The notes below the pieces were generated by a model. It made no database searches and had not been told where the DNA came from. It saw only the letters and a program-made list of their open reading frames with translations. Shown here piece after piece: positions 41,611 to 50,276 of a DNA stretch of 64,000 nt (positions within the stretch are counted from its first letter, which is position 1; every line of letters begins with the position of its first letter). This DNA is from G963422745 sp965214285 (GTDB taxonomy: Bacteria; Actinomycetota; Acidimicrobiia; Acidimicrobiales; Aldehydirespiratoraceae): NCBI GenBank assembly GCA_965214285.1, contig OZ243946.1:186001-250000 (forward strand), given 5' to 3'. The position numbers and the translations under genes were made by a program.

Positions 41611-43089
41611 ATGTTGATGGCTGCCGCGGCCGCTGCCTGCTCGTCAGGCGACTCCTCCGGCAGCTCCTCGGGCGACGCCGAGACTCAGCCCGGCTCTGAG
41701 TCGGCGCTGCACGCGGCGCCTGCGACGCTGACCGCCGTCGACTGCCCGGAGTGGCTGCGAGCCCCCGACCTGAGCTGCGGGATCGCCACCGTGCCCGCGG
41801 ACCCCGCCGACGAGGCGTCGGGCACGGTCGAGATCAGCTACGTGGTGGTGCCAGGCAATCGGCCCGACGACTTCCCCCCGATGGCGGTGCTGCAGGGCGG
41901 GCCTGGCGCGGCGTCGAGCGGGCTGGCGGCATGGGCGCCACGCCGCCCGATCACCCAGGTGTTCGTCGACCAGCGAGGCAGCGGCTTCGCCGACGCCGAC
42001 CTGAACTGCCACGAGTACGACGACGCCTTCGTCGAGTCCATGGGGCTCGGGTTCGCCGAGGCCGAGGAGGTGCTGCTGGAGCGCTTGGCGGCTTGCGCCC
42101 AGCGCCTCGGCGACACTGTGCTCTTCGAGCACGCCGGCACCGCCAACCACGCAGCCGACGTGATCGCCGTGATGGCCGCCCTGGGTTTCGAGGAATGGGT
42201 CGTCTACGGGGTGAGCTACGGCACGACCATCGCCCTGGAAGCCCTGCGAGCGGCGCCGCCTGGGATGATCGCAGCGGTGCTCGACGGCGTCTACCCGCCC
42301 GATGTGCATCCCGAGGACTCGATCGCCGCCGCCGGCCCGGCGTCGCTCGCCGCGGCCGGTGCGGCCTGCCAGGCCGACGAGTGGTGCCATCTGGTCGACC
42401 CCGATCTGCCGGCCACGGTCGAGCGCCTGATCGCCCGTTTCGACGAGTCGCCCCAGACCCTGCACTTCGACCACTCCGACACGCCGCTGGGCGAGCCGCT
42501 GTCGGTGGTCGTGGACGGCACGCGCCTGGCCTGGTTCACCTTCAGCGCCCTCTACAACGAGTTCCTCGCAAAGGGCGCGGCCGAGATGCTCAGCGCCATC
42601 GACGGGGGCAGCGAGGACGCGCTGTGGGATTTCGTTGCGTTGTCGGTCAGCCTCGCCAGTCAGCAGGCGGAGGACTTGTCCGAGGCGGCCTACTTTGCCG
42701 TGGAGTGCGCCGAGCGCCTGCCGCTGGCCGAAGACGGCGCCGGCGGCGGCGTCGACAGGGCCTCCCTGGACGCCTTCACGGCTGCGGTCTTGGACATGCC
42801 CCTGGAACGCTCCTGTGAGGTCTGGGACCGGCCCGCAGCCTCGGCGCCGTCGGGCACGCCGGTGCGCTCGGATCTGCCGGTGCTGTTGCTGTCGGGCGGG
42901 CTCGACCCGATCACCCCGGAGTCTCTGGCGCGCCGTGCCGCCGAGACGCTCTCAGATGCCACCCTGGTGACCCTGGGCGACGCCAGCCATGGCATCTGGT
43001 TCGGAGACGGCTGCATCGGGTCCATCGTGAACGACTTCGTGAGCGACCCGCACGCCGATCTCGACACCTCCTGCGCAGCAGATCGCTGA
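41611..43089 (+). CDS. Predicted lipoprotein alpha/beta hydrolase with TAP-like C-terminal domain
   Basis: This 492-residue exported hydrolase of the tripeptidyl-aminopeptidase-like (S33) group has oxyanion loop LQGGPGAASSG, VDQRGSGFADADL, nucleophile elbow YGVSYGTTIALEAL, Asp in LSGGLDPITP and His in GDASHGIWF. The start ATG gives MLMAAAAAACSSG, a lipobox region without a basic n-region. The in-frame codons upstream (41575 onward) encode LSPKIAAALSCA, which would complete a normal signal peptide if a CTG start is used. It likely removes peptides or esters outside the membrane. Confidence 0.85.
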   Translation: MLMAAAAAACSSGDSSGSSSGDAETQPGSESALHAAPATLTAVDCPEWLRAPDLSCGIATVPADPADEASGTVEISYVVVPGNRPDDFPPMAVLQGGPGAASSGLAAWAPRRPITQVFVDQRGSGFADADLNCHEYDDAFVESMGLGFAEAEEVLLERLAACAQRLGDTVLFEHAGTANHAADVIAVMAALGFEEWVVYGVSYGTTIALEALRAAPPGMIAAVLDGVYPPDVHPEDSIAAAGPASLAAAGAACQADEWCHLVDPDLPATVERLIARFDESPQTLHFDHSDTPLGEPLSVVVDGTRLAWFTFSALYNEFLAKGAAEMLSAIDGGSEDALWDFVALSVSLASQQAEDLSEAAYFAVECAERLPLAEDGAGGGVDRASLDAFTAAVLDMPLERSCEVWDRPAASAPSGTPVRSDLPVLLLSGGLDPITPESLARRAAETLSDATLVTLGDASHGIWFGDGCIGSIVNDFVSDPHADLDTSCAADR

Positions 43090-43100
43090 CCCCTCCCCAC

Positions 43101-43217
43101 CCCCTCAGGCGAAACCCGCAACCGGGATCGCAGGGCGTGCAGCAGCGCCGCCGGAGGCAGAACCCCCTCAGGCGAAACCCGCAACCGGGATCGCAGGGCG
43201 TGCAGCAGCGCCGCCGG
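43101..43217. repeat. 54-bp tandem repeat (period 63) upstream of the prepilin peptidase
   Basis: The blocks 43101-43154 and 43164-43217 are identical, with 9 bp between them. The unit carries AACCCGCAACCGGG. The region 43090-43392 otherwise contains no supported gene. The repeat is non-coding in any plausible frame on the plus strand. Confidence 0.75.
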
Positions 43218-43392
43218 CCGTCCCGACTCACAAGAAAGCACGTGCGGTAGCGGCTGGTGAACCGCGGGGTGTTGCGGATCGCGGCGGGTACGGCTAGGCA
43301 GACGGCATCGCTCGTGTGCGCAGGCGTCCGAGCCGCAGTGGTTCTCGTGGTGCCTGCGAAGGCGTGGCCGCGACCGAGCGACAGGGAAGCCG

Positions 43393-44115
43393 ATGGACGT
43401 ATCCGCCGTGGCGCTCGCCGTGCCTGCAGGGCTGCTCGCAGGCGAGGCGGCGAGGCTGCTCGCAAGCGAGGTCCAGCCCCAGGCCCCCGCCCGCCTGGCG
43501 CTGCGGCTGATCACGGCGACGCTGATGGTCGCCGCGGCGGCACGATTCGGCTGGACATGGCCGCTGCTGCCGACGGTGGTGCTGATCGTGGCCCTCACGG
43601 CGCTCTCGGCGATCGACCTGGCCAGCCGTCGCCTGCCCGACCGGCTGGTGTTCGGCGCACTCGGGCTCTCGCTCGCCGCGGTCATGCCCGCCGCGCTGGG
43701 CATCGGCCGGCCCGAGGCGCTGGGCCCGGCCGTGGGGGGCATGGCCCTGTTCTGCGCGGCCTTGCTGGCCGCTCATCTGATCTCGCCGCGGGGCCTGGGC
43801 TTCGGCGACGTGAAGCTGGGCCTGCTGTTGGGGCTGCACCTCGGCTGGGCAGCCGGCGCCGGGTCACCGAGCTTGGCCGCGGGTGCCGGGCAGGGGAGCT
43901 GGCCGGCGGTCATTCGTCTGGTGATGCACGCCCTCATGGCCGGCTGCCTGCTGGGGATGGCCTGGGGCCTGGCTGTCGCCTTGGCGAATCGAGCCATGGC
44001 ACGCCGAGCCGGGATCCGCGACGGCGGCTCGCTGTGGGCTCAGGCGTTCGCCTTCGGGCCGGCGCTGGCAGCGGGCACGCTGATCGTGATCCTGGGCGGC
44101 GACGTCCTGTCCTGA
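43393..44115 (+). CDS. Prepilin peptidase (A24 family, TadV/CpaA-like)
   Basis: This 240-residue polytopic membrane aspartic protease has catalytic Asp residues in TALSAIDLASRRLPDRLV and GLGFGDVKLGLLLGLHLG (GxGDxK). Six or so hydrophobic segments are visible. The N-terminal methyltransferase domain of PilD is absent, as in TadV. It is the only prepilin peptidase in the window and probably processes the Flp and TadE pilins encoded at 5279-5820. CAGGGAA precedes the ATG. Confidence 0.88.
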   Translation: MDVSAVALAVPAGLLAGEAARLLASEVQPQAPARLALRLITATLMVAAAARFGWTWPLLPTVVLIVALTALSAIDLASRRLPDRLVFGALGLSLAAVMPAALGIGRPEALGPAVGGMALFCAALLAAHLISPRGLGFGDVKLGLLLGLHLGWAAGAGSPSLAAGAGQGSWPAVIRLVMHALMAGCLLGMAWGLAVALANRAMARRAGIRDGGSLWAQAFAFGPALAAGTLIVILGGDVLS

Positions 44116-44231
44116 TCCGACGACTGCCCGGATCCTGCGACCACGACCACGGGCAGCCAGGCCAAGCCGCACCCGCCTCCACGGGCCGCCAAGCCGTCCG
44201 GCAGCCACCGGCCAGGCCGGCAGCAGGCCGG

Positions 44232-44237
44232 TAGCCT
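44232..44237 (+). promoter_or_regulatory. -10 element of aroB
   Basis: TAGCCT lies 6 nt before the aroB ATG at 44244, predicting a leaderless aroB-peptidase transcript. Confidence 0.45.
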
Positions 44238-44243
44238 CGGCAG

Positions 44244-45380
44244 ATGGCCGAGGTCGTCGAGGTTGCGCTGTCGGAGCGGAGTTATCCGGTGCTGGTGGGC
44301 CACGGCGTGCGCCGCGAGCTCCGCTCGGTGATCCCCGCCGATGCCCGACGGGCCGTGATCGTCACCCAGCAAGGCATCGGCATCGACGTCGACCCGGGCC
44401 TCGAGCACATCACGATCAACGTCCCCGACGGCGAAGCGGCCAAGCGCCTCGCCGTCGTCGAGCAGGCCTGCTCGCAGATGGCCGCGGCGGGAATCACCCG
44501 AGGCGACGTGCTGGTGGCGGTGGGCGGCGGCGTGGTGACCGACGTGGGCGGCTTCGTGGCGGCGCTGTATCACCGCGGCATCCGCTACGTGTCGGTGGCG
44601 ACCACGCTGCTCGCTCAGGTCGATGCGGCCATCGGCGGCAAGACCGGCGTGAACCTGGCCGAGGGCAAGAACCTGGTGGGCGCCTTCTGGCAGCCGTCCG
44701 CTGTGCTGTGCGACACCGAGACGCTGAGCAGCCTGCCGGATCGCGAGTTCCGCTGCGGGATCGGCGAGGTCGCCAAGTACCACTTCCTCGGCCCGCCCGG
44801 CGACGCCCTGGACCGCATCGCCGACGGCCTCTGCGCGGGCCGGCCCTCCGCCGAGGCGAACGGCAAGGCGGACGGCGACAGCAGCGAAGCCGCGGGCGAT
44901 TCCGAGGCCACAGGCGGTCTGCGAGATCGGCTCGACCTGGAGGCGCTGGTGGCTGCCTGCGTGCGGATCAAGGCCGACGTGGTGGCCGCCGACGAACGCG
45001 AGGGCGGGCGCCGTGCGATCCTCAACTACGGCCACACCCTGGCCCATGCCATCGAGACGGCCGCCGGCTATGGCGTGCGCCACGGCGAGGCGGTGGCCGT
45101 AGGGCTCGTCTACGCGGCGCAGGTGGCGCGCCTGCTGGGCCGCATCGACGACGACCGCGTGGCGCAGCACCGCCGGCTGCTGGGGGCCTATGGCCTGCCC
45201 GCTAGCTTGGCCGAGGTGGGCTGCGCCGATCTCAGCGACGACGACGTGCTGGGGTTGTTCGCCCGCGACAAGAAGGCCGTCGAGGGCCTCACCCTCGTCC
45301 TCGACGGGCCAGACGGCGTGGCGCCCGTCGTCGGGGTGGACCCGCAGGTGCTGCGCGAGTCGCTGGCAGCCGTGCGATGA
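44244..45380 (+). CDS. aroB: 3-Dehydroquinate synthase
   Basis: This 378-residue enzyme makes 3-dehydroquinate from DAHP in the shikimate pathway, which supplies chorismate to the menaquinone genes upstream. Signatures are VLVAVGGGVVTDVGGFVAALYHRGI, TLLAQVDAAIGGKTGVNLAEGKNLVGAFWQP, the metal-binding GIGEVAKYHF and LNYGHTLAHAIE. An ~18-residue Ala/Gly/Asp-rich insertion sits near 207-225. The stop overlaps the next start (ATGA). Confidence 0.95.
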   Translation: MAEVVEVALSERSYPVLVGHGVRRELRSVIPADARRAVIVTQQGIGIDVDPGLEHITINVPDGEAAKRLAVVEQACSQMAAAGITRGDVLVAVGGGVVTDVGGFVAALYHRGIRYVSVATTLLAQVDAAIGGKTGVNLAEGKNLVGAFWQPSAVLCDTETLSSLPDREFRCGIGEVAKYHFLGPPGDALDRIADGLCAGRPSAEANGKADGDSSEAAGDSEATGGLRDRLDLEALVAACVRIKADVVAADEREGGRRAILNYGHTLAHAIETAAGYGVRHGEAVAVGLVYAAQVARLLGRIDDDRVAQHRRLLGAYGLPASLAEVGCADLSDDDVLGLFARDKKAVEGLTLVLDGPDGVAPVVGVDPQVLRESLAAVR

Positions 45381-46558
45381 CCGGCGACGCTGCGATGACC
45401 GGCGCCGCTGCGTCGAACAAAGCTGCGTCGGCCGCTGACACCCGAGCAGCCGCAGACGGCGGCGACCTGAACAGCGAGCTGCCGCCGCTGCATGTGGGCG
45501 ACCGCATAGAGCAGGTGCGTCAGGCCCTCGGCGGTCAAGCCGACGCCATGGTGGTCACCGATCTGACCTCCGTCCGCTGGTGCAGCGGCTTCACCGGCTC
45601 CAACGCCGCCCTGTTCGTGAGCGCGGAGGCCGCCGTGCTGCTCACCGACGGCCGCTACGCCGAGCAGGCCCCGGCCGAGCTGTCCGCCGCCGGCAGCGAG
45701 GCTGGAGTCGAGGTGATCCGCGACCTCGCAGCCAAGGCAGCCGAGCTGGCCGAGGCCTGCGGGGCCGAGACCCTGGCCCTGGAGCCCGAGTCGCTGACCT
45801 GGGCGATGCAGCGCCGCTTCGCAGAGAACTACGAGGGCGAGCTGGTGCCCACCGAAGGCCTGGTGGCCGGCCTGCGCAGCGTAAAGACCGCCCCCGAGCT
45901 GGCCAGAATGCAGCGCGCCGCCCGCATCGCCGATGACGCCCTCGCTGCCTGCGCAGAGCTGATCCGCGAAGGCGTCAGCGAGCGGCAGCTGGCTCTCGCC
46001 CTCGACGACGAGATGCGCTCCCGCGGCGCCTCCGGGCCTGCCTATGAGACCATCGTCGCGGGCGGCCCGAACTCGGCGCTGCCGCACGCCCGCCCCGGGC
46101 CTCGCCCCTTCGCCGAGGGCGATCTGGTGGTGATCGACGTGGGCGCCGTGGTCGACGGCTACCGCAGCGACATGACCCGCACCTTCACGGTGGGCGAGCC
46201 GTGCGAGCGGGCACGAGAGATCATCGGCATCGTCACCGAGGCCCAGGCGCTTGGCGTCAAGGCCGCCGCCGCGGGAGTCGAGGCCCGTGCGGTCGACACC
46301 GCCTGCCGTGAGCACATCGAGAGCCGCGGCTACGGCGAGGCGTTCATGCACAGCACCGGCCACGGCGTGGGCCTCGACATCCACGAGCTGCCCCATGTGA
46401 GCCACAAGGCCGAGGAGGTGCTGCGAGACGGCAACGTGATCACCGTGGAGCCCGGCATCTACATCGCGGGCTTCGGCGGCTGCCGAGTGGAGGACATGGT
46501 GACGATCACCGAATCCGGCTGCCGTTCGCTGAGCCGGTTCCCCAAGCTCACCGCCTGA
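45377..46558 (+). CDS. M24 family Xaa-Pro peptidase
   Basis: This 393-residue metallopeptidase has an N-terminal creatinase-like domain (MVVTDLTSVRWCSGFTGSNAALFV) and a C-terminal pita-bread fold. The metal ligands are in VVIDVGAVVDGYRSDMTRTF (two Asp), HSTGHGVGLDIHE (His), VEPGIYI (Glu) and CRVEDMV (Glu). It is predicted to cut Xaa-Pro dipeptides in the cytosol. The gene between aroB and efp is a common actinobacterial order. The first ~35 residues are Ala-rich and poorly conserved; the ATG is fixed by overlap with aroB. Confidence 0.92.
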   Translation: MTGDAAMTGAAASNKAASAADTRAAADGGDLNSELPPLHVGDRIEQVRQALGGQADAMVVTDLTSVRWCSGFTGSNAALFVSAEAAVLLTDGRYAEQAPAELSAAGSEAGVEVIRDLAAKAAELAEACGAETLALEPESLTWAMQRRFAENYEGELVPTEGLVAGLRSVKTAPELARMQRAARIADDALAACAELIREGVSERQLALALDDEMRSRGASGPAYETIVAGGPNSALPHARPGPRPFAEGDLVVIDVGAVVDGYRSDMTRTFTVGEPCERAREIIGIVTEAQALGVKAAAAGVEARAVDTACREHIESRGYGEAFMHSTGHGVGLDIHELPHVSHKAEEVLRDGNVITVEPGIYIAGFGGCRVEDMVTITESGCRSLSRFPKLTA

Positions 46559-46651
46559 CCCGCCGCCCGACCCGCCACAGCCGCCCGCGACCGTGTCACT
46601 GCGACCCTGCTGAGCGCCCGGCAGGAGCGGCTCGTAGCCTGACCAGCACCC

Positions 46652-47215
46652 ATGACCACGATCACCACCAACGACCTGCGCAACGGCATGACCCTCGATC
46701 TCGACGACGGGCTGTTCCAGGTTCTCGACTTCCAGCACGTCAAGCCCGGCAAGGGCCCGGCGTTCGTGCGGACCACGCTGCGCAACGTGCGAGCCGGGGG
46801 CACCGTGGAGCGCACCTTCCGGGCAGGCGAGAAGGTGCAGCGGGCCACCATCGACAAGCGCGAGATGCAGCTTCTCTATGACGACGGCGCCAACCTCGTC
46901 TTCATGGACGCCGAGACCTACGAGCAGATCCCGGTCGCCCCGGCGACGCTCGGCGAGGCCCGCCACTACCTCGTCGACGGCTCGTCGGTGATACTGGAGA
47001 TGCACGGCAGCGAGATCGTGGGCAGCGACCTGCCCGCCGCGGTCGAGCTCGACATCGCCGAGACCGAGCCCGGCGTGCAGGGCGACCGCTCCTCGGGGGG
47101 CACCAAGCCCGCCACCACCGAGACCGGCCTGGTCGTGGCGGTGCCGCTGTTCGTCGGCCCCGGCGAGCGGATCCGGGTCGACACCCGCACGGGCGAGTAC
47201 CTGGGCCGGGCCTGA
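46652..47215 (+). CDS. efp: Elongation factor P
   Basis: This 187-residue translation factor relieves ribosome stalling at polyproline. The KOW-like domain I carries the tip loop KPGKGPAF (Lys34), and the domain III signature GERIRVDTRTGEYLGRA closes the protein. TAGCCT lies 11 nt before the ATG, so the leader is very short. It is followed after 2 bp by nusB. Confidence 0.96.
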   Translation: MTTITTNDLRNGMTLDLDDGLFQVLDFQHVKPGKGPAFVRTTLRNVRAGGTVERTFRAGEKVQRATIDKREMQLLYDDGANLVFMDAETYEQIPVAPATLGEARHYLVDGSSVILEMHGSEIVGSDLPAAVELDIAETEPGVQGDRSSGGTKPATTETGLVVAVPLFVGPGERIRVDTRTGEYLGRA

Positions 47216-47217
47216 GC

Positions 47218-47760
47218 ATGGCCGCGGCGGACTTCGCGGGTCGCAGCGAGGCCCGCGAGGAGGCGCTGGAGCTGCTGTACGCGGCCGACGTGAGGGGCCT
47301 GTCGATCTCAGAGACGCTGGCCGTTCGGCGGGTGACGCCCCTGGAGTACGCGGCGGAGATCACGGCGGGCCTGGCTGCGCATCTGGGCGACGTCGACGCG
47401 GCGATCAGCCGTCACCTCACGGGCTGGCGGATCGAGCGGATGCCGGTGCTCGACCGTGCCATCGCCCGAATCGCCGCGTATGAGATCGCCCATCGCCCCG
47501 ACGTGCCCACCGGCGTGGTGCTGGCCGAGGCGGTGGGGCTGGCCGAGGCCTACTGCGGCGAGCGTTCGCAGCGGTTCCTCAACGGCGTGCTGGCAGCCGT
47601 GGCCCGCGAGGCCCGCCCCGCCGCCGCTGCCGACGATGCACCGGCGGACGATGCGCCGGCGGACGCCGCCGCGCCCGACGAAGCGCCGGTCAGCGAGGGC
47701 GCGCCCGACAACCCGGCGCCCGGCGACCCGGCGGCTGAGCAGGAGCAGTCCGACGGCTGA
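47218..47760 (+). CDS. nusB: Transcription antitermination factor NusB
   Basis: This 180-residue protein binds boxA RNA in rRNA antitermination. The all-helical core is visible in ARE-EALELLYAADVRGLS, LTGWRIERMPVLDRAIARIAAYEI and VVLAEAVGLAEAYCGERSQRFLNGVLAAV. A low-complexity acidic Ala/Pro/Asp tail of ~38 residues (DDAPADDAPADAAAPDEAP and onward) extends past the usual end of the family. It is coupled with efp. Confidence 0.94.
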   Translation: MAAADFAGRSEAREEALELLYAADVRGLSISETLAVRRVTPLEYAAEITAGLAAHLGDVDAAISRHLTGWRIERMPVLDRAIARIAAYEIAHRPDVPTGVVLAEAVGLAEAYCGERSQRFLNGVLAAVAREARPAAAADDAPADDAPADAAAPDEAPVSEGAPDNPAPGDPAAEQEQSDG

Positions 47761-47785
47761 GGGGGCAGGCCCCGCCGGGCACGAG

Positions 47786-48319
47786 GTGAGTCTGGCGCTG
47801 CCGACGCTGCACGGCGACGGCGTGCGCCTGCGGCCCTGGCGCCCGGACGACGCCGCAAGCCTGGCCGCAGCCTGGGACGACCCGCTGATCGCCGCTGCCG
47901 CCGAGGTGCCGGCGGACCGCTCCGTGGCCGCGGCGGCCCGCTGGATCGAAGGCGCCCCCGAGCGCGCCGCTGCCGCTCTCGCCGCGGACCTGGCCGTCGT
48001 GTGCCCCACCGACGACAGGGTGCTCGGCGAGGTCGGCCTGTCGTCGATCGACCAGCGTCGCCGGGCAGCGCTGATCGGCTGGTGGACGGCAACCGCCGAG
48101 AGCGGCCGAGGCGTGGCCACAGCGGCGGTCCGCTGCTTCGCGGACTGGGCCTTGGCCCGCAGCGGCCTGGAGGTGCTGATCGCGGAGATCGGCCGCTCCA
48201 ACGAGGCCTCGCTGGCCGTCGCCCGCAAGGTCGGCTTCACCGAGCTGAGGCCGCCTGCGCCCGGCAAGCCGGTAGCCATGTGCCTGAGGCGCTCGGCACC
48301 TACGATCAACCGCGAATGA
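47786..48319 (+). CDS. GNAT family N-acetyltransferase
   Basis: This 177-residue protein resembles the RimJ/RimL-type GNAT group: LHGDGVRLRPWRPDDAASLAAAWDDP at the start, IGWWTATAESGRGVATAAVRCFADWAL for the acetyl-CoA pyrophosphate loop, and SNEASLAVARKVGFTE. The substrate is unknown. The GTG at 47786 follows ACGAG; the longer frame runs back into nusB. The stop overlaps an ATG that starts the relay to rapZ. Confidence 0.82.
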   Translation: MSLALPTLHGDGVRLRPWRPDDAASLAAAWDDPLIAAAAEVPADRSVAAAARWIEGAPERAAAALAADLAVVCPTDDRVLGEVGLSSIDQRRRAALIGWWTATAESGRGVATAAVRCFADWALARSGLEVLIAEIGRSNEASLAVARKVGFTELRPPAPGKPVAMCLRRSAPTINRE

Positions 48320-48371
48320 GGATCGCAGCCCGAATGAGGATCGCAGGCTGATGAGCGAGGCAGCCCGATGA
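48316..48371 (+). other. Chain of two relay mini-ORFs between the acetyltransferase and rapZ
   Basis: The ATG at 48316 overlaps the acetyltransferase stop (ATGA) and encodes MRIAARMRIAG, ending in TGA at 48349-48351. That stop overlaps an ATG at 48351 (TGATG), which encodes MSEAAR and ends in TGA overlapping the rapZ ATG at 48368. The DNA is two pairs of tandem 17-18-bp duplications. Every stop is placed on the next start. Confidence 0.5.
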
Positions 48372-49225
48372 GCGAGATCGTGGTGATCGCCGGTATGTCC
48401 GGCGCAGGCCGCTCCGAGGCGGCCAACCACCTCGAGGATCTCGGCTGGTTCGTGATGGACAACCTGCCGCCGTTGCTGCTGCGCAAGGTGGCCGACCTCG
48501 CCGACGGCATGAACCCCGTGGGCGAGCGCCTGGCCCTGGTGGTCGGCAACAGCCATTACCACAGCGAGATCCTGTCGCTGATCGACGGGCTGCGGCCCCA
48601 GGTCGACCGCCTGCAGGTGGTGTTCATGGACGCGGCCAACGAGGTGCTGCTGCGCCGCTACGAGTCCACCCGGCGGCGTCACCCGTTCGCCGATCCCGAC
48701 TCCGCGCCGACCCTCGCCGATGCCATCCGCAGCGAGCGAGAGGCCCTGGGGGCGCTGCGCACCCGCGCCGATCTGCTGATCGACACCTCGGACCTCAACG
48801 TGCACCAGCTCTATGACCGGATCAGCGAGGCCTTCGACTCCGGTGGCGAGGGCGCCATGCGCATCACCGTCATGTCGTTCGGCTACAAGCACGGCCTGCC
48901 CCGCGACGTCGACTTGGTGTTCGACTGCCGGTTCCTGCCCAATCCCTACTGGGAGCCCGAGCTCAGCGAGCTCTGCGGGCTCGATGCGGCGGTGGTCGAC
49001 TACGTGCTCGGCCAGCCTGCTGCCGAGGCCTTCCTGGAGCGTCTCGACGACCTGCTGACGCTGCTGCTGCCGCACTATGTGGCCGAGGGGAAGTCGTATC
49101 TGACGGTCGCCTTCGGGTGTACCGGCGGGCAGCACCGCTCGGTGGCCATCGCCGAGCGGGTGGCCGAGACACTGGGGGCGCTGGGGACCAGCCCGGCGGT
49201 CGTTCACCGCGACGTACATCGGTGA
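48368..49225 (+). CDS. rapZ: RapZ/YvcJ-family nucleotide-binding RNase adaptor
   Basis: This 285-residue P-loop protein has GMSGAGRSEAANHLEDLGWFVMDNLPP near the N-terminus (Arg in place of the usual P-loop Lys, as often in actinobacteria). It also has RRRHPF, LIDTSDLNVHQL, SFGYKHGLPRDVDLVFDCRFLPNPYW and the C-terminal IGCTGGQHRSV-like motif AFGCTGGQHRSVAIAE. In other bacteria it links cell-wall precursor sensing to RNA decay. It overlaps yvcK (GTGA). Confidence 0.94.
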   Translation: MSEIVVIAGMSGAGRSEAANHLEDLGWFVMDNLPPLLLRKVADLADGMNPVGERLALVVGNSHYHSEILSLIDGLRPQVDRLQVVFMDAANEVLLRRYESTRRRHPFADPDSAPTLADAIRSEREALGALRTRADLLIDTSDLNVHQLYDRISEAFDSGGEGAMRITVMSFGYKHGLPRDVDLVFDCRFLPNPYWEPELSELCGLDAAVVDYVLGQPAAEAFLERLDDLLTLLLPHYVAEGKSYLTVAFGCTGGQHRSVAIAERVAETLGALGTSPAVVHRDVHR

Positions 49226-50232
49226 GCGAACAGCCCGACCTCCCTGCCGCCGGGCCGGCCGACGCAGACAGCGCGGCTGCAGCCCCCCGCCCCGACAGGG
49301 CGCGCATTGACGGATCGGTGGTCGCCCTCGGCGGCGGGCACGGCCTGGCCGCGGTGCTCGCCTCGCTGGCTGGCCGCTGCGACTCGCTGACCGCGGTCGT
49401 GTCGGTGGCCGACGACGGCGGCTCCAGCGGAGCGCTGCGCCGCGACCTGGGCATCGTCGCCCCCGGCGACATGCGCCGCTGCCTGGATGCGCTGACCCCG
49501 CCGGGCCTGCTGCGCGACGCCCTCGCCCACCGCTTCGCCGACGGCGACCTGGCCGGTCACACCGCCGGCAACGTGGTGCTGGCCGCCATGCTCGAGCAAG
49601 GCGCAGACCCGCAGACGACAATGGACACCCTGGCCACAGCCATCGGGGCGCGTGGCCGGGTGCTGCCGGCGAGCCTGGCGCCGGTGGACCTGATCGCCGA
49701 GACCGCCGCGGGCGAGGTGCGGGGCCAGATGGCGGCGAGCAGGGCAGGCGACATCGAGGCGCTGCGCTTCGTGCCCGAGAAACCCGAGGCCCCGCCGGCG
49801 GTGATCGAGGCGATCGCCGCAGCGGACCTCGTCACCATCGGGCCGGGCTCGCTGTACACCAGCGTGCTGGCAGCGCTCACGCCTGCGGTGCGCGCCGCCG
49901 TCTCCGACAGCCACGCCCTGGTCGTCTACGTCGCCAACCTCACCGCGCATCCCGCCGACGAGGCCGCAGGTCAGGGCCTCAGTGCCCGCCTGGACGCCCT
50001 CGACCGCCACGGCGTGGCCCCAGACCTGGTGCTGGCCGACTCGGGCGCCTCAGCCGACGCTGCCGCCGGCCTCGCTGCCGCCGGCACAGCCGGCCGAGCC
50101 GACGGCGCCGCCCGGCGTGTCGTGCGGGCACGGCTCGCAGGCGACGACCCCCGCTGTCACGATCCCCGACTCCTGGGGCCGGCGCTCTGCGACGCCTTTG
50201 CGGCTCAGCGCCGAGTCGCCGCCCTTGGGTAG
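49222..50232 (+). CDS. YvcK/GlmR (CofD-like) family protein
   Basis: This 336-residue protein has the GGGHGLAAVLASLAG nucleotide-binding loop, VSVADDGGSSGALRRDLGIVAPGDMRRCL, LAGHTAGNVVLAAMLEQ and VTIGPGSLYTSVLAAL. YvcK/GlmR proteins bind UDP-sugars and steer carbon into cell-wall precursors. The GTG start at 49222 overlaps the rapZ stop. The last ~60 residues are Ala-rich and variable. In most actinobacteria whiA follows; here gap follows after 44 bp. Confidence 0.9.
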   Translation: MSEQPDLPAAGPADADSAAAAPRPDRARIDGSVVALGGGHGLAAVLASLAGRCDSLTAVVSVADDGGSSGALRRDLGIVAPGDMRRCLDALTPPGLLRDALAHRFADGDLAGHTAGNVVLAAMLEQGADPQTTMDTLATAIGARGRVLPASLAPVDLIAETAAGEVRGQMAASRAGDIEALRFVPEKPEAPPAVIEAIAAADLVTIGPGSLYTSVLAALTPAVRAAVSDSHALVVYVANLTAHPADEAAGQGLSARLDALDRHGVAPDLVLADSGASADAAAGLAAAGTAGRADGAARRVVRARLAGDDPRCHDPRLLGPALCDAFAAQRRVAALG

Positions 50233-50276
50233 CCTCGCATCAGCCGACACATGCCCAGTCAAGGAGACAGCCCACA

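Noticed and set aside
42911..43465. Minus-strand frame with a repeated CCTPCDPGCGFRLRG peptide
   Set aside because: The Cys-rich repeat is only the translation of the 54-bp DNA duplication at 43101-43217; the frame has no start signal and overlaps the hydrolase and peptidase ends.
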